Source of the DNA: Phaeodactylum tricornutum CCAP 1055/1
Taxonomy: Eukaryota > Bacillariophyta > Bacillariophyceae > Surirellales > Neidiaceae
NCBI RefSeq assembly: GCF_000150955.2
Contig: NC_011674.1
Coordinates: 124,001 to 188,000 of the forward strand
Length of the DNA stretch: 64,000 nucleotides
Direction: 5' to 3'
Under the pieces are notes generated by a model. It was not told the origin of the DNA. It did no database searches and was given only the letters and a program-made list of their open reading frames with translations. Below, one piece after another: positions 19,224 to 31,015 of the stretch (position 1 is its first letter; each line of letters begins with the position of its first letter). A program made the position numbers and the translations under genes.

Positions 19224-21327
19224 ATGAACGATCTAGAAGGATCGATTGACCGAAAAGCCCCTTATTCAGAGTATCAAGACTTCCCCTGTCTTTTCTCCGC
19301 TTTTCCGAAGCTCCAGGACGGAGCACAATCGTGTGCTTTTCCGTTGTTCCCAAGATGATTTGTTTGCTTCAACAACAGCCACGAGGGATGTTTGTTACGA
19401 GACTGCACAACAAAATCCTAAACAAATATTAATAGAAGCAAGCTCAAGTCTTGCTGCGGTAGTAAGCCAGAGTCGCATCCGCCTACTGGTCAGCTTTTTG
19501 GCAGCGTTGGTTGGTTTTCCGCAACGAGGCTGGACACTATCCGCCACATCCGTTTGGAAAACCACACGGCAAACGATTCTAAGAAAGCAATTCTGGAAGG
19601 GACTCGTTGCTGTTTTCCTTACCTTGCAATTCACGCAGTGGTTACGAGTCAAGAGTCGGCAACGCGTGGACGCCACGTCGGAATGGGAGCGGTACGCGCA
19701 GTACCCCGGGGCCCGCGGTCGAGCACTATTCTCCTTGTTGCTCGCCCAAATCCTTCCTCTCTATGTGTTGGCCAAGGTCACCCGTGGTGCACTGCAGAAC
19801 AAAATACTTAAATACGGAGGCAACGTCCTCTCCGATGGTCTCCTACAGTTGGGACCGCTGTACATTAAACTCGGACAGATCATTTCAAGTCGGGAGAATA
19901 TCCTACCCGACAGCTGGTACCGTGCTCTGGAACGCTTACAGGATCAAGTCCCAGCGCGGTCCGGAGCCAGGGCTATGGATTTGGCCTACGCGGCCTGGTC
20001 GGGCGACCAAGATTCCTTCGACGCAACCTTTACCGATTTTGACACGACGCCGTTGGCGGCCGCGAGTCTCGGCCAAGTGCATTTGGCCCGATACGGAAAC
20101 GACACGGTCGCTATTAAACTACAGCGACCGTATTTACGTCAAATCTACGATCAAGACTTTGTGCTCTTAACCAAGGTAGCCTCGATTGTCGACTCGTTTG
20201 CCGGCAGCGCGGGCGTCGTGGGCGGTATTGAACAGAGTTGGACGCAGATCTTTGCCGACGCGGAAGACATTCTTTACCGCGAGATTGATTACCGCGACGA
20301 AGCGGACAATGGAATCCGTTTCTGCGATGATTTTGGCTTGGCCCTCGGTGGGCGGGTGAAAGATTCTAGTGCGAAGTCTCAGGATGGTCAGTTACTGCCG
20401 TCGGCGGCATCGTGGTTACGGGCTCCACACGTTTACGGGGATTTGTGTTCGGAGAAATTTCTCGTCATGGAGTTTGTTGAGAGCATCAAAATAACGAGTC
20501 AAACCAAGTTGAAGGAACAGGGCGTTACTTCCGCCGATCGAGAGTATTTGGCGGATTGCTTGGCACGGGCGTACCTACGGCAATTTTGCTGTAATCTGTT
20601 CTTTTCCACCGACCCGCATCCGGGCAATTTGGGTGTGGAGGTTTTGAATCGCGACGGCTCCCGTCCGGAAGAGCGGGTCCGGCTTGTTTTTTACGACTTC
20701 GGCCAAGCCGCCAAGCTGCAACCGGAACAGGCACAAGGCATTCTGGACGTTATGGAGGCGATTGTAGATATGGACGTGGACAAATCGGTCCGCGCCTTTC
20801 AGCAAATGGGTGTCCTCAAGGATACGGCCGATTTGGACATGGTCCGGGCTAAAGTCGCCGACAACTTCCGCACCGGCAAAGTCAAGGCGAACCGTCAAAA
20901 GTTGAAACGTGGTGGGTATAAATTTCAGCCTCCGGTACCGGGGAACGCCAAAAACGTAACCACCACGTCCAATACGACGACGAAAGACTCGGAAATCATG
21001 AAATTTTTTACGCTACCAGCGGAATACGCGTTTGTCGCCCGCGCCTTGTCGCAAATGGACGGTGTCGGGAAGACGTTGGCGGCGGATTTTGATTTCGTGT
21101 CGTCTGGTGCTCCGTGGATTTACGAAATCAAGGGCGCGCAACGGTATTTACGTGACGAAGCGCAAAAGTGGTTCGAGGGTGTGCTGGGGATGGACGGGTC
21201 CGACGGGACCGTGTGGTGGCAACGGATACTACCCACGTACGTGGATTCGGACGAACGTGAACGTAAACGGGAAGAGCGCAACCGCCGGCGGAGCCGACGC
21301 AAACGATCCGGGCGTGGCAATGACTAG
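19224..21327 (+). CDS. ABC1/UbiB/ADCK-family atypical kinase (start tentative)
   Basis: The long frame holds all ABC1K marks: KLGQIISSR (KxGQ), AAASLGQVHLA (Ala-rich loop), VAIKLQRP (lysine), DPHPGNLGV and the DFG of VFYDFGQ. Two hydrophobic stretches precede the kinase fold, and the C-terminus is a basic Arg-rich tail. The family supports quinone biosynthesis and homeostasis in mitochondria and plastids. The frame has no ATG before the kinase domain: its open part begins after a TAG at 19234. My best model uses the ATG at 19224 with exon 1 to 19270, a 46-base intron 19271-19316 (GTATCA to CTCCAG) and exon 2 from 19317, giving 685 residues. Identity is secure; the start is not. Confidence 0.85.
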
Positions 21328-21480
21328 CGGGGGGCGGTGGCGGTGGAAACGTACAATCGAACGAGCGCCAGGGTGGTATCCACTGCTACGTAACAGGTAC
21401 GGTACGGAGTGTAAAGCAGTCCTAACCCTGATTTCTGGTAACGTCAAGAGCTACTTCTCGAGTCGTTACTCTACTTAGTC

Positions 21481-22350
21481 CTACAGTGAATCCGGTACGA
21501 TGGATACCACGCCGTCCCGTGCCTTTTGTTGCAAGTTTCGTCGTAGCAGTGCGAATTCTTCCGGTGTGAGACTATCGTCCCCGTAATATCCTTGATCGGC
21601 TTCATCGTCCATAACGGACCGTAAGGTAACTTCAAAGATGAGAGTCCCACCGGCCAAGGCCACCATTTGATCGAGTATACTGTTGAGTTTCCGTCGATCC
21701 CACGGCAACGCCGGCATGGGTCCGAGTCCAGAATCGACGTAGCCGAGTTTGGGTGGCACGAGTATACGCCGGGTCCCACCAACCCGCATCCCGTGCAATC
21801 CTTCGTCCAGACCAGGAATGATTCGCCCGTTGCCGTGTTTGACGACGTAACCGTCGTCTCGATCGAACTGTTGGGGTTGATTGTTCCGGGCCGCCGCGGG
21901 TAGTTTGCCGTAGGCCGTGTAGGCAATGGAGAGGAGTTGTCCATACCGCGGCGTCGGACCGTCGCCGACGACCAAATCTAGGTACTTGAGACCGGAAGGG
22001 AGTTGGTAGACGGGTGTGAGTGAGGTAATGTCGGTCTCGGCCGCGACGACGGACGTGGCGACGCTCGCACTCGACGTGGCCCAGACAGTGGCGCATACGA
22101 TACGTCGAGTGCGGTCGAGTGGAGCGTCGGGGGGCGGCGTTGTCGGGTCGTCATCGTTGGAGGAAGAGGAGGCGACGTGCACCGATCGTGGACTCGTAAG
22201 TGCGGAACGACGTAATGGAACAGCAACAGGTGTCCACGCATCGACGCGCCAGGGGCTTGCCGAAGTCAGTGTCGTCACCGTCCATCCGAAAACCAATCCG
22301 GTTACCGTCACTACGGCCAGCCTCGGCAGTATTCGTAATCGGATCGTCAT
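21481..22350 (-). CDS. FKBP-type peptidyl-prolyl isomerase, probably thylakoid lumen
   Basis: A 289-residue protein from the first in-frame ATG at 22350. The leader is tripartite: a signal peptide (LRILPRLAVVTVTGLVFGW), a Ser/Arg-rich transit-like region after VDAW, and a second hydrophobic segment after RR ending VVAAE, which resembles a twin-arginine lumen signal. The FKBP domain follows: PSGLKYLDLVVGDGPTPRYG, then IPGLDEGLHGMRVGGTRRIL and VPPKLGYV, and GGTLIFEVTLRSV. The family catalyses cis-trans isomerisation of prolyl bonds, and lumen members help assemble photosystems. Several ligand-pocket aromatic residues look substituted, as is common in lumen FKBPs, so activity may be weak. It is tail-to-tail with the ABC1 kinase gene. 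Confidence 0.85.
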   Translation of the reverse strand: MTIRLRILPRLAVVTVTGLVFGWTVTTLTSASPWRVDAWTPVAVPLRRSALTSPRSVHVASSSSNDDDPTTPPPDAPLDRTRRIVCATVWATSSASVATSVVAAETDITSLTPVYQLPSGLKYLDLVVGDGPTPRYGQLLSIAYTAYGKLPAAARNNQPQQFDRDDGYVVKHGNGRIIPGLDEGLHGMRVGGTRRILVPPKLGYVDSGLGPMPALPWDRRKLNSILDQMVALAGGTLIFEVTLRSVMDDEADQGYYGDDSLTPEEFALLRRNLQQKARDGVVSIVPDSL

Positions 22351-22685
22351 GAAGGAGTAAGTGTACGGCAAGATGAGATTTTGGACGAATGGTCGAGGGG
22401 GTGATTCGCTCTGCCCAGAAAGTGTGTCCCTGGCGGGGTACTTATTACTGGGTCGAGAGTGTGTGACATTGATTGTTTCTCCCCCTGGCGTGTGTGTGGT
22501 GGATTCGTTGGGATGATTTTAAATGTTGGTGAATGTTGGTCGATGATTTGTTGTTGGGTGGGGGTTGGGGGAGAGTGCTCCGGGTCTTGCAAATTCAGGG
22601 TTGGAGACAGGAGGGTTCCGGATCTGGGGAATCCCAGAACGACGACAGACACCAAAACGAACAGGAACCCATACTGTTTCATGTT

Positions 22686-22693
22686 AACTGTAA
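22686..22693. promoter_or_regulatory. AACTGTAA intergenic element
   Basis: AACTGTAA in GTTAACTGTAACG, 336 bases above the FKBP start on the minus strand. Inferred promoter element. Confidence 0.35.
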
Positions 22694-22926
22694 CGTCTCG
22701 GGACTCGACTCGATACGACTACCTACCTTCTCCTCGACTCCTCAAGTAGCTCTAGTAGATTGATGCACCCACCACACACACCGAGCGGGAGAGTTCTGGA
22801 CGACCCAGACTTCCCTTACCCGCACGGTCTACAGACGCAGCGACGTCCGAGACGGCATCGAAACGCCAACCCAGGGCGACGCTACGACCAATCACCCGTC
22901 GGTCGCACCACCAGAATCATAGGAAC

Positions 22927-22948
22927 GGGGTCGGGTCGGGTCGGGTCG
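22927..22948 (+). repeat. Short tandem repeat (TCGGG)4
   Basis: A GGGTC/TCGGG pentamer repeated about four times inside the promoter region between the FKBP and the Lys-rich gene. Confidence 0.8.
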
Positions 22949-23133
22949 TACCAGTAAGAGCCGAGCACAACCCACACCGAAGGGGAGCAGACACTCCGAA
23001 TCCATTCTGCCTTCCTCCCTCCCTCCTCCAAGTAGTACCACCAGCAGTTGGGGTGTTCGGGACGATTGATTAGAAAGAAAAAGGGACATTTGGGTGCCGG
23101 ATCTCGCCCGACGGTACCCGTCTGCCGCATTCA

Positions 23134-23141
23134 TTGACTGT
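23134..23141 (+). promoter_or_regulatory. TTGACTGT element close to a start codon
   Basis: TTGACTGT in CATTGACTGTGAGTG, only 59 bases above the ATG at 23193, so likely in the transcript leader or at the transcription start. The closest full TTGACTGT copy to any gene start in the window. Confidence 0.4.
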
Positions 23142-23192
23142 GAGTGCGTGAGTCTACCGGTGAATCAAGGTATTCCTGGTCCACGCACTCGG

Positions 23193-26100
23193 ATGCCACT
23201 CGAGCGCAAATTGCGTCGTCCGCCGACGACGTCCACCGCGCGTCACGAACACACCGAACGGACGCACAATCGCGACGCACCCCGTTGCTGCCGTCTCCTC
23301 GACGCCGCGGCTCGGGACGTCTTGGGGGGACCGTCGGAACCGCACAACGAACGGGAGACCGCCACGACCGCATTGGCACCCTTGCTCGTCAACGTCATTC
23401 GACAAGTACTCCGGGACGAGTTGCAACCCACGAAAACTGCGTTCGGCGACCAAGGCCTTGCGCACACTACTCCCATTCCCACTAACGGCAATGACAATCC
23501 CAACGGCGGCAAGAAGAGACGGAAAAAGAAAAAGAATAAGAGTACGAACAAACACGATCATGAGCATGAAAAGAGTGACAGTGTCCCACCCACACAGTCA
23601 TCGGGGGAACCGGCACCGCCTACGGGACATACCGTTACGGAAGAGGAAAACACTTTCCCAGACAAGAGTCCACGTTCCACCTTTTTACAGAATCCATCTT
23701 TGCGCAGATATTTGGCTTCCCAACCCTCCCTATTTTCATCGTCGTCGCCGGAATCGAACTCTGACCTACTGGAGCCCTTTTTGGAACTGTGGAATCGCCG
23801 CTCCCGGGAAAACGTCAACATTTGTTCCCAAGCCGACGTCCAGCGCTTGATTGCGGCCATTGCGTGTGAAGCCTGTCGCCGGGAAGTGGCTCACGTCCTT
23901 GAAGTCTATGCCCGCGTTGATCACGTCCCCCGCACCGCCCCTGCGGTGCCCGACAGACTGGGGTCGGCCGATCCCAATGTCTTTGATTACGTCGCCATGG
24001 AAGAAGGAATAGCCCGGACGCGGGCACTCTATGCCGACCAAATTCTACGCTTCGAGCTCGTTCCTTCCGCCGACGGACACTCTGTTGGTTGGCGATTGCG
24101 ACGTTCCCATACGGATCTGTCCCAGCCGTGGAGTCGGGCCGACTTTCAAACCCTCGTGGAAGACTTTATCTTACTGGGTGGCGTGCCGATGGACGAGTGG
24201 CGCGGCGCCGATGCCGGACTCGTGTCCGAATTCGACTTGGGAGTCTCTGTACGTGAGTGTCGACTCGCGTACGACTGCCACCATGGGATCGCTCACCTCC
24301 CTACTACGGCAAGTCCAGGATCACGCGCAAACCCTGCACGATATGCCAACGGTTGACAATAACATTGACATGAAGGCGCCTACCGTCTTTCAGGACATTG
24401 ACGAATCCTTGTGCAGCTTGTTGGCTCAAGTCTTGCGCATCGTCACGGAAACGACACGATCGTATTTGAACATTCTGACCCACCTGGGAGGACAACACAC
24501 GGCTTCTCGGGTCGATGAGGCCCACCCGATGGTGCTGCGTGCGGACGCGGTATCCACACTCGACTGGGCACACCAGGGTGTCACGCTGTGTTGGCAAGCC
24601 TACGGACGAGCGCTCGATCGAATCTTGCAGGCCGTGACGGTGTACGAAATACAATGGACGAGCATGGCCGATCGGCACGGCGTCCTCCCAAAACTCTTTG
24701 TGTCCTCCACGACCCGAAAGTTGTACCGCAACATGCTGAATGTGAAACTGCAAGCCGTCGTTGCCGCCATCGATCAAGTCCGGAATGTTTTGGATCAAGT
24801 CGAGTTGGTGGACGCGCAAGTGCAGCCCCAGTGGACGACCTCGTTTGGACGGAAACTATACGCGGTGGAAGCTTTTTATCAAGTCGTGGCCAGCTCACAG
24901 GGTGGGAAACACTGCGCCAAAAAGCCCTCGGATATTGCGACGGAAGATGTCCTGTATGACTTTCGGGAATGGACAGAAACGGTTCACCAACATGCGGTAA
25001 ATGGTATTCTTGAGGTCCACCAAACGCGACGAGAAAAAGCTTTGCGCTTGTGGAGGTCCTTGCAGGGGGAACTCCTTGCGGGGGACAGCGACGTTGCCGA
25101 CCACGCAGCGGTCGATACTCCCGCCATCCTCCGCTTGGAAGAAGCCCTCGCCGGACCGGACACTACGATCGATTCGTTGCAGGCCCTGCGCCGATTGGTG
25201 GCTCCCGGCCTGCTGTGCACGGTGGATTTGTGGCTCTCGCTGCGACGGGGAGACAGTAAGGATACCTTTGAGAGTCAACGACCGGCCGTCCTGCCCTTGT
25301 CGTTTCTGCAGTGGATTGCGGGTCGCAATCTGGACCAGTCCAACTCCCAGTACTGCTTGGGTAGTGACGGCAAGGATCGGGCAGCGTGCATTTTAGTGGC
25401 GCTTCTGTTTCGATGGTTGTCCGACCGCTGCTTGGAATGGCAGGCCGAGATGGCCGAACAGGAGCTCCTTCAAGCCATGGACAGCTTTCTAGAGGAACCA
25501 GGCGCTACGGGAAAAGCCGGCGTACCTAACAAGAAGAAATCCAAAAAGAAAAAAGACAAGAAAACGGCGAGTTCGGTGAAAGCTACCACTACTCAAATTA
25601 CTCCGAAAGCGACCACCGACTTGGAGGTGGAACATACGAATCTCGACACCAAAGATATTGTCCTCTCTGATTTAGACGAGTGCAAAGGAAAAGGCGAAAC
25701 GGCAGTATCGTCTACGGAGCCTGAGACCACAAAGGCTGGGGAACCCTTGGAATCCCAATCGCCATTGGAACAGTTATCTGACTTAGTACAACGGCCTAAA
25801 ATACCCGAGCAAAATGGAAAGATAACATTCGCAAGCGGCGTCGCTGACTCCGACGAGTTGGAAGCTAAAGTTATCAAAGAAGCAAAGATTTCCAATGCGC
25901 CGAAGAAAAAGGTGAAAACGAACACAAAGAAAAGTAATCGCTTTGTGCGCGAGAGAGGTAAATTGGTCGAGGAAGATCCGAAAGAAGCCCACAAAAATGG
26001 AGATCGCAGCTCGGATGAGGCTGATTCCATGCTGGCAAAGAAGCACACCGAGATTCAGCGAACGGCATCTCTTGGTCCCGAGCAAAAAGCAGCTGGTCAC

Positions 26101-26265
26101 GACGAAAACCCCCGCATAGATCAAGCGTGTGTACGCGATGACTTGGACTTGGACAAATTGGTTAATAGTGGCGTGTGGGATGGTCCGAGGGTGCAGCTGG
26201 CGGAAGACTTTTTCGTGGAAAGGCTACTGGCTGTTTTGGACGAAGGAAACTATACCATTTTGTAG
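23193..26265 (+). CDS. Large unknown protein with Lys-rich segments (2 exons)
   Basis: Exon 1 runs from the ATG at 23193 to 24252 and exon 2 from 24314 to 26265, joined by a 61-base intron (GTGAGT to GGCAAG), giving 1,003 residues. A second in-frame pair, 24248/24319, works equally well. A plain alternative is two overlapping genes, the second starting at an ATG in perfect context (CCACCATGG) at 24283. The N-terminal third has a KKRRKKKKNK run and a polar linker. The middle (exon 2) is helix-rich with no family I know, and the C-terminal 250 residues are Lys/Glu/Thr-rich with a second KKKSKKKKDKK run. Nuclear or nucleolar location is suggested by the Lys runs. Function unknown. Confidence 0.7.
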
Positions 26266-26335
26266 GAATGCCGACAGCTACACAAGCATAGATCTTAACT
26301 GAGTCTATTTAAGTATGTAAAGTGTTCATCCAAAT

Positions 26336-29300
26336 CTATCCCTTCTTCTTTCGTTGTTTGAATACATTGAATAACCGAGCGCCCTTCCCTAAGAGAGTTG
26401 AAGGCTGTTGGTTGGCGCTTGTCGAAACAGCTCGAGTTGACGATAAAACCAGCCCCGTCGGGATGACGAGGCCGCTCTCCTCGTTCTCGATACGTTTTAT
26501 TTTAGTGGCAGTCGCTAGTGATCTTGGGTCGTCGGGACCGTACGCATCCACTTGCATATGTATGATGCGTCGAAACACCTTCATGGGAAAACAAAAACCG
26601 CTGTGTAAGAAACGGAAATAGCCTATGAACAAAGCAAAAGTCCGGAGCGAGAAATACCTGAAGTGCCTTCTCTTTCGCCCCGGAAAGATAATTTGCAAAC
26701 GCGAGATGTTCCATAGATGCAACGAGTGTAGGGTGGGCGTCCCACAGAAGAAGCTCTTGTTTCTTTCAAAAACAAGAGCAAAACTATGAGAAACAAGTGT
26801 AAATAAGCAGATTGTTTCCGTTAATCCACCGCTACGTACATGGACGGCAAATTCAAACAGCGTAACACTTGCGTCATAGTCCTTTTTAGACAGCCCAAGA
26901 AAGCCTAGGTTTCCTTCCGTCACTGACACGTTAATGGAAGCAGCATGGCTGGAATATTTGGACCCAGCATACAGAGAGTTTTGAGCAACGATCGCCTGAC
27001 ATTCCAGGGCTTCCGTAAACTGGGCCTCCGCGAGCTCAATATTTCCATTCCTGTACGACAGGCAGCCAATATTATTGAGACACTCAGCGAGTTGTCGGTA
27101 GTCAGACATCGTCCGTAAATTCCCCTGAAGATGTGAAACCGCAAATTCAAGGTCACGATTTGCATCGTCAAGGTTTTGCAAAGCACAGTTGCAAACAGCC
27201 TTCCTTGCCAAAGAAGTCTACAAACAAAGTCCCCTCGTTGTCAGTACCAAAAGGGATCAATTTAACAAATTTGATCGAGCACACTTACAATGTAATCAGG
27301 ATTACCTAAGTCTGTTCCATCAACTCGACTTGGTGACGATTCTTCGAAATAGCTTAGAGCATTTTGGAAATCGCCGCGTAAGAGGTGTACGATACCAACA
27401 TTATGAAGAGGTGGTCCCATGAACGACCTAAAATGAGCACTCAATTCCATCGTATAACCCTCCTGGTAAAGGTCTGAGCTGCTCTTGATATCTTCGAGGT
27501 GGCTAGAGTAGGTAGCGACGATATCTTCAAAAAGTGCTAATGCGTCGTCCAGTTCGTCGAACTTTAAATGCTCAATAGCCGCTCGTTGCGTTTTCAATGC
27601 ACTTCGTATGCCACCAACAACACGGGCGTCGTCAGTATCAACAGGGACCGATGAGCGACCACGAGGTGGCGACCCAGCTTTTCGCAGTATTTTTTCTCGT
27701 GTCCATTTAGTATCGCAATTTTGTCGCATCGTTCGGCATCGCCATACCGCTTCTTTCACGCGTTCATTGTAGGTAGTCTCTGGGTTCTCATCCAGAAGCG
27801 AAAGCACACAGTCCCCTTTTGGGATGCCTATATCATTATTGGCCATCGCCAAAAGAAAAGGTTTTAGCTCTTCCCGTTCATCCAGCGGTGTGGTTAGAGT
27901 CGTCTGGATGTTTAATGCGTTTTCTGGAGGCTTCGAGACTGGAGTTGAGGGAGGCTCCAGTATCTCTACCGTATGGTTCGGCAGCCCCAAAACCCTTGCG
28001 TCCGTCTCTGAAGCAGTTACAAGCTCCTCAACATTCTCTCTCGCCGTGTCCAGCGACCGAAGACAATTTCGCGTGGACTCAGTCTCATTGACTGACATAG
28101 AGATCCTCATCAAATGCTCCTCAGACGATACTTTACCGAGAACTGATGAGTTGGAGAAGGTTGTGTTACTTTGAAAGGCATCCATATTTGTTTCGTTCGG
28201 GGACTGAGGTGCCGACGCACAAAGGCAATCGATTTCTGAGTCGTCGATAGTTTTCTGCAGCGATTGATCAGGGATTGGATTGCCTTCCAGCAATTTTGTT
28301 TGACTAGGAGGAACCTCTCGGGAAAAGTCAAGATTGTTGGCGTCGTCAGCGCCCATGTTCGGTGCAGACTTCGACTGTATCGAAGAACCATCACTCTTGC
28401 GCACTGTGCTCTCCGTTGATGAACAGTGTGAATTTTCGCTCGATCCTTCTATTTGTTCAAGAGAAGTAGGAGGGGTATACTGGCGTTGTGTACTAGTCTG
28501 TTCTACTACCCTCTGCGTATACTGCTTTGTAGTTGCTGCGGGCTCTAGTTCAGAATCCTCTCCTGGAGTTTCATTTGGAGAATGGTGCGAATAGCATAGT
28601 GGCTTGCCTGGAGAGCCATTCTCGGACCCGTCATCGGGTTGTTGCACTGTATGAACAGGGGTAGCAACGACTTTGAGCACTTCCGTTGTTCTTGAATTTT
28701 CAATCAAACGAGAGTGGAGGGGTGTTTCAAGGTGAAAGTGCTTCGAGTTCTTGCCTCCCTCATTGACTGAAGACTCGTTGGAATCGCACACGGGATTGTA
28801 TATTTTTTCACGTTCAGACCCGTCGGAGGAAACCTGTAAAAGCTTGAGGGCGGAGAAAGCAATGCGCTTGCGAGGTTCTTCGGCTAATGTGCCGTCTATC
28901 TCTATGGACCCGGAAATTCCCTCCTGATCTGCATCGTTGTTGTGATCCTCTGTTGATCGCGAATCCATTACAACATCTGCATACATTGAGCTTGGTGACC
29001 TGCCTGCTATCTGAACATTCGTGACTAGGCTCACAGATCTCTCGAACGAAGTAGTGGATGCGCTATGCATGAGCTCTGACGGCGCTGATTTCGCATCATC
29101 TTCTAGTGGCGATATAGCAGCAGGCAACGTCAGTGCTCTTCATGGGCTGACCTATGACGGCATCGCTCTCGATACTCTTTTCAATCGTGACCAGTGTGAC
29201 TTCTGGTTTGTTGGTAGATTCAAGATAATGCGTCTTTTGGCGGCTAAACTGGGTTAAAGCGTTCTTCCAAGGAGACGTTCGCGTTGGTCTGGCTAGGTGC

Positions 29301-31015
29301 GGCACACTTTCCGACTGCTTAGTTTGAGAAGCCTTGGTACCAGGTTCTGTAGCGGATTCCCTGGCATCGTGCAGGCCAATGTGACTCACTGCATTTAGGC
29401 ATGAAGGCTCACATATGGAATTCGGGCACGAGCGTGCACCAGTTATACTTAGTACCTCCTCTACCGGAGCAGGCGCAGAATGCTTGCGACCGACTTCTGG
29501 TTGTGACTTGCAAGTGTGGTCATTAGCAATGTCGGGATCCCCAAGAGTCGACAATGTTTGCAAACTCTTCGCACTAGACGCTGCCTTTGTTCCCAAAGGA
29601 TGCCTTTCTTCTTGCATTGCGAGCACAGTGGTATCCGCAGATCCTAGACGCAATAGATCGTTCTCGGAAGAGGCACGATGCGTTCGAAGTAGAATTACAC
29701 CGGGTTCTTCGTCAATATGGCAAGATGGTAAAGGCTCTAAGCCAGATTCTTGCACCTTCTCTTCTTGGTTTGGTGATATTGTCTTATTGGACGACAGTAG
29801 AGTGCGGACGTCAGTTATGGTTTGATGTTGCCCCTGGTTCCGCCTGCTCAAACCTCGCGTTCTGTTGCTGCGTTGGTGATTGCGCTGAGCGGGCTTGGTA
29901 TTGACGTTAGCTTTCTTCTCGAGGGATTGCATTGTTCCATACGAGCGGGTTTTCCTACTCCGGCGTGACGGGTCCGGAGTGGTCAGGACCAACGCGGACG
30001 TGGCATGAGTCGGCAGTCGTCCGGGCTCGTCTTGAATGTCTTGGATTTCCGAAACATCCACCTCACCCAAAGGTGGTCCAGACTCATTCTCCCTAACACC
30101 ACTACGGGACAAAGTAAATTGGGACTCGCCGTTGCTATCGTAGCGACGGGCATTGTCAACGGTAACAGGGGCCACGTGAATGACGCCGGGTCCTTGAGAA
30201 TCCTCGTCGTCCTCCGCCTGGTAGTCGAATGGTTCGTGCGGATCGTGGTCATCACTGCTCCATACTTCATCGGTCGGAGCTTGTGTGATTTGCCAAAACT
30301 CGTTGGTTGAAGGAAAGTCGAGCAATTCCGCTTCAATCTCCTCCACCGGAAGGTCCGCACTGACCACTGCCGTACAGTGGTGGCGGAGCACGACAGGGGC
30401 AGGGGACCGACGTGAGGTTGTTGCGGATGACGCGTACTGGATTAAGGGATCGGAATGCCGTGTAGGGGTTTCACGCGGCGGTGTTACGGGGGCGCGCTCA
30501 GGTGGTGGTGGTGGTGGTGGCGGACTGCTCCATGCCGGCAACAATTGCCGACGTAGGGGTTTGAGGGAATGCCGTGACGACTGGCTCGTGGTGCCCCAAG
30601 TCCCTTTGGCGGTGGCACTCTTCCAAGACAGGGGCGATGACCCGTTGCTACGAGCCAACGGCGCGGATGACAAATCTTCGGCTTGTTTGCGACGGAACGA
30701 CGCCGAGTGTGAATCCTTCCGGGAGAGTGTGTTTACTTCCGCGCGGCGTCGACGAAACTTGGAAAGAACCATATCGCTGTCGTTGTTGACGCTGCTACTT
30801 CCGTTGTGCACTTGTGTATCAGGAATCACTGGCATTCCCATCGTAGTTTCATTGTCGTCGGCGTCGCTTATCGGTGCTGGTGGAGAAAAACTGGCGGACG
30901 AAATAGACGATGAATCGTCATCCTCCCCGTACGGATCTTTGTGGCTCTCGTTCTGCCGATTCGAAAAAGACACTTCCGCAGGCGGATGGATGGAAGAAAG
31001 CATATAGGCACTCAT
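26336..31015 (-). CDS. TPR-repeat protein with long disordered N-terminus (5 exons)
   Basis: Exons 31015-29152, 29102-27289, 27217-26840, 26762-26658 and 26578-26336 give 1,467 residues, all introns GT-AG (49, 71, 77 and 79 bases) and all junctions in frame. The 49-base intron has a CACTGAC branch-point-like site. Residues 1 to about 1090 are Ser/Pro/Glu-rich and disordered, with a poly-Pro run. The C-terminal part has TPR units of the kinesin-light-chain type: ALALFEDIV, LRGDFQNALSYFEES, CLSYRNGNIELAEAQFTEAL, DYDASVTLFEFAV, and HPTLVASMEHLAFAN with AKEKALQVFRRI. TPRs bind partner proteins; the partner is not predictable. The first half could instead be a separate gene, but the splice joins the frames cleanly. 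Confidence 0.78.

Larger units (their letters stand above)
22351..23192. other. Divergent promoter region with a small TCGGG repeat
   Basis: About 840 bases between divergent starts. It holds AACTGTAA (22686), four TCGGG units (about 22927-22948) and CATTGACTGTGAG (23132) just above the plus-strand gene. No gene seen. Confidence 0.5.

Noticed and set aside
22347-22682. A minus-strand frame of 111 codons above the FKBP start
   Set aside because: Low-complexity Thr/Pro content in the promoter, no domain, and the FKBP has its own ATG and leader.
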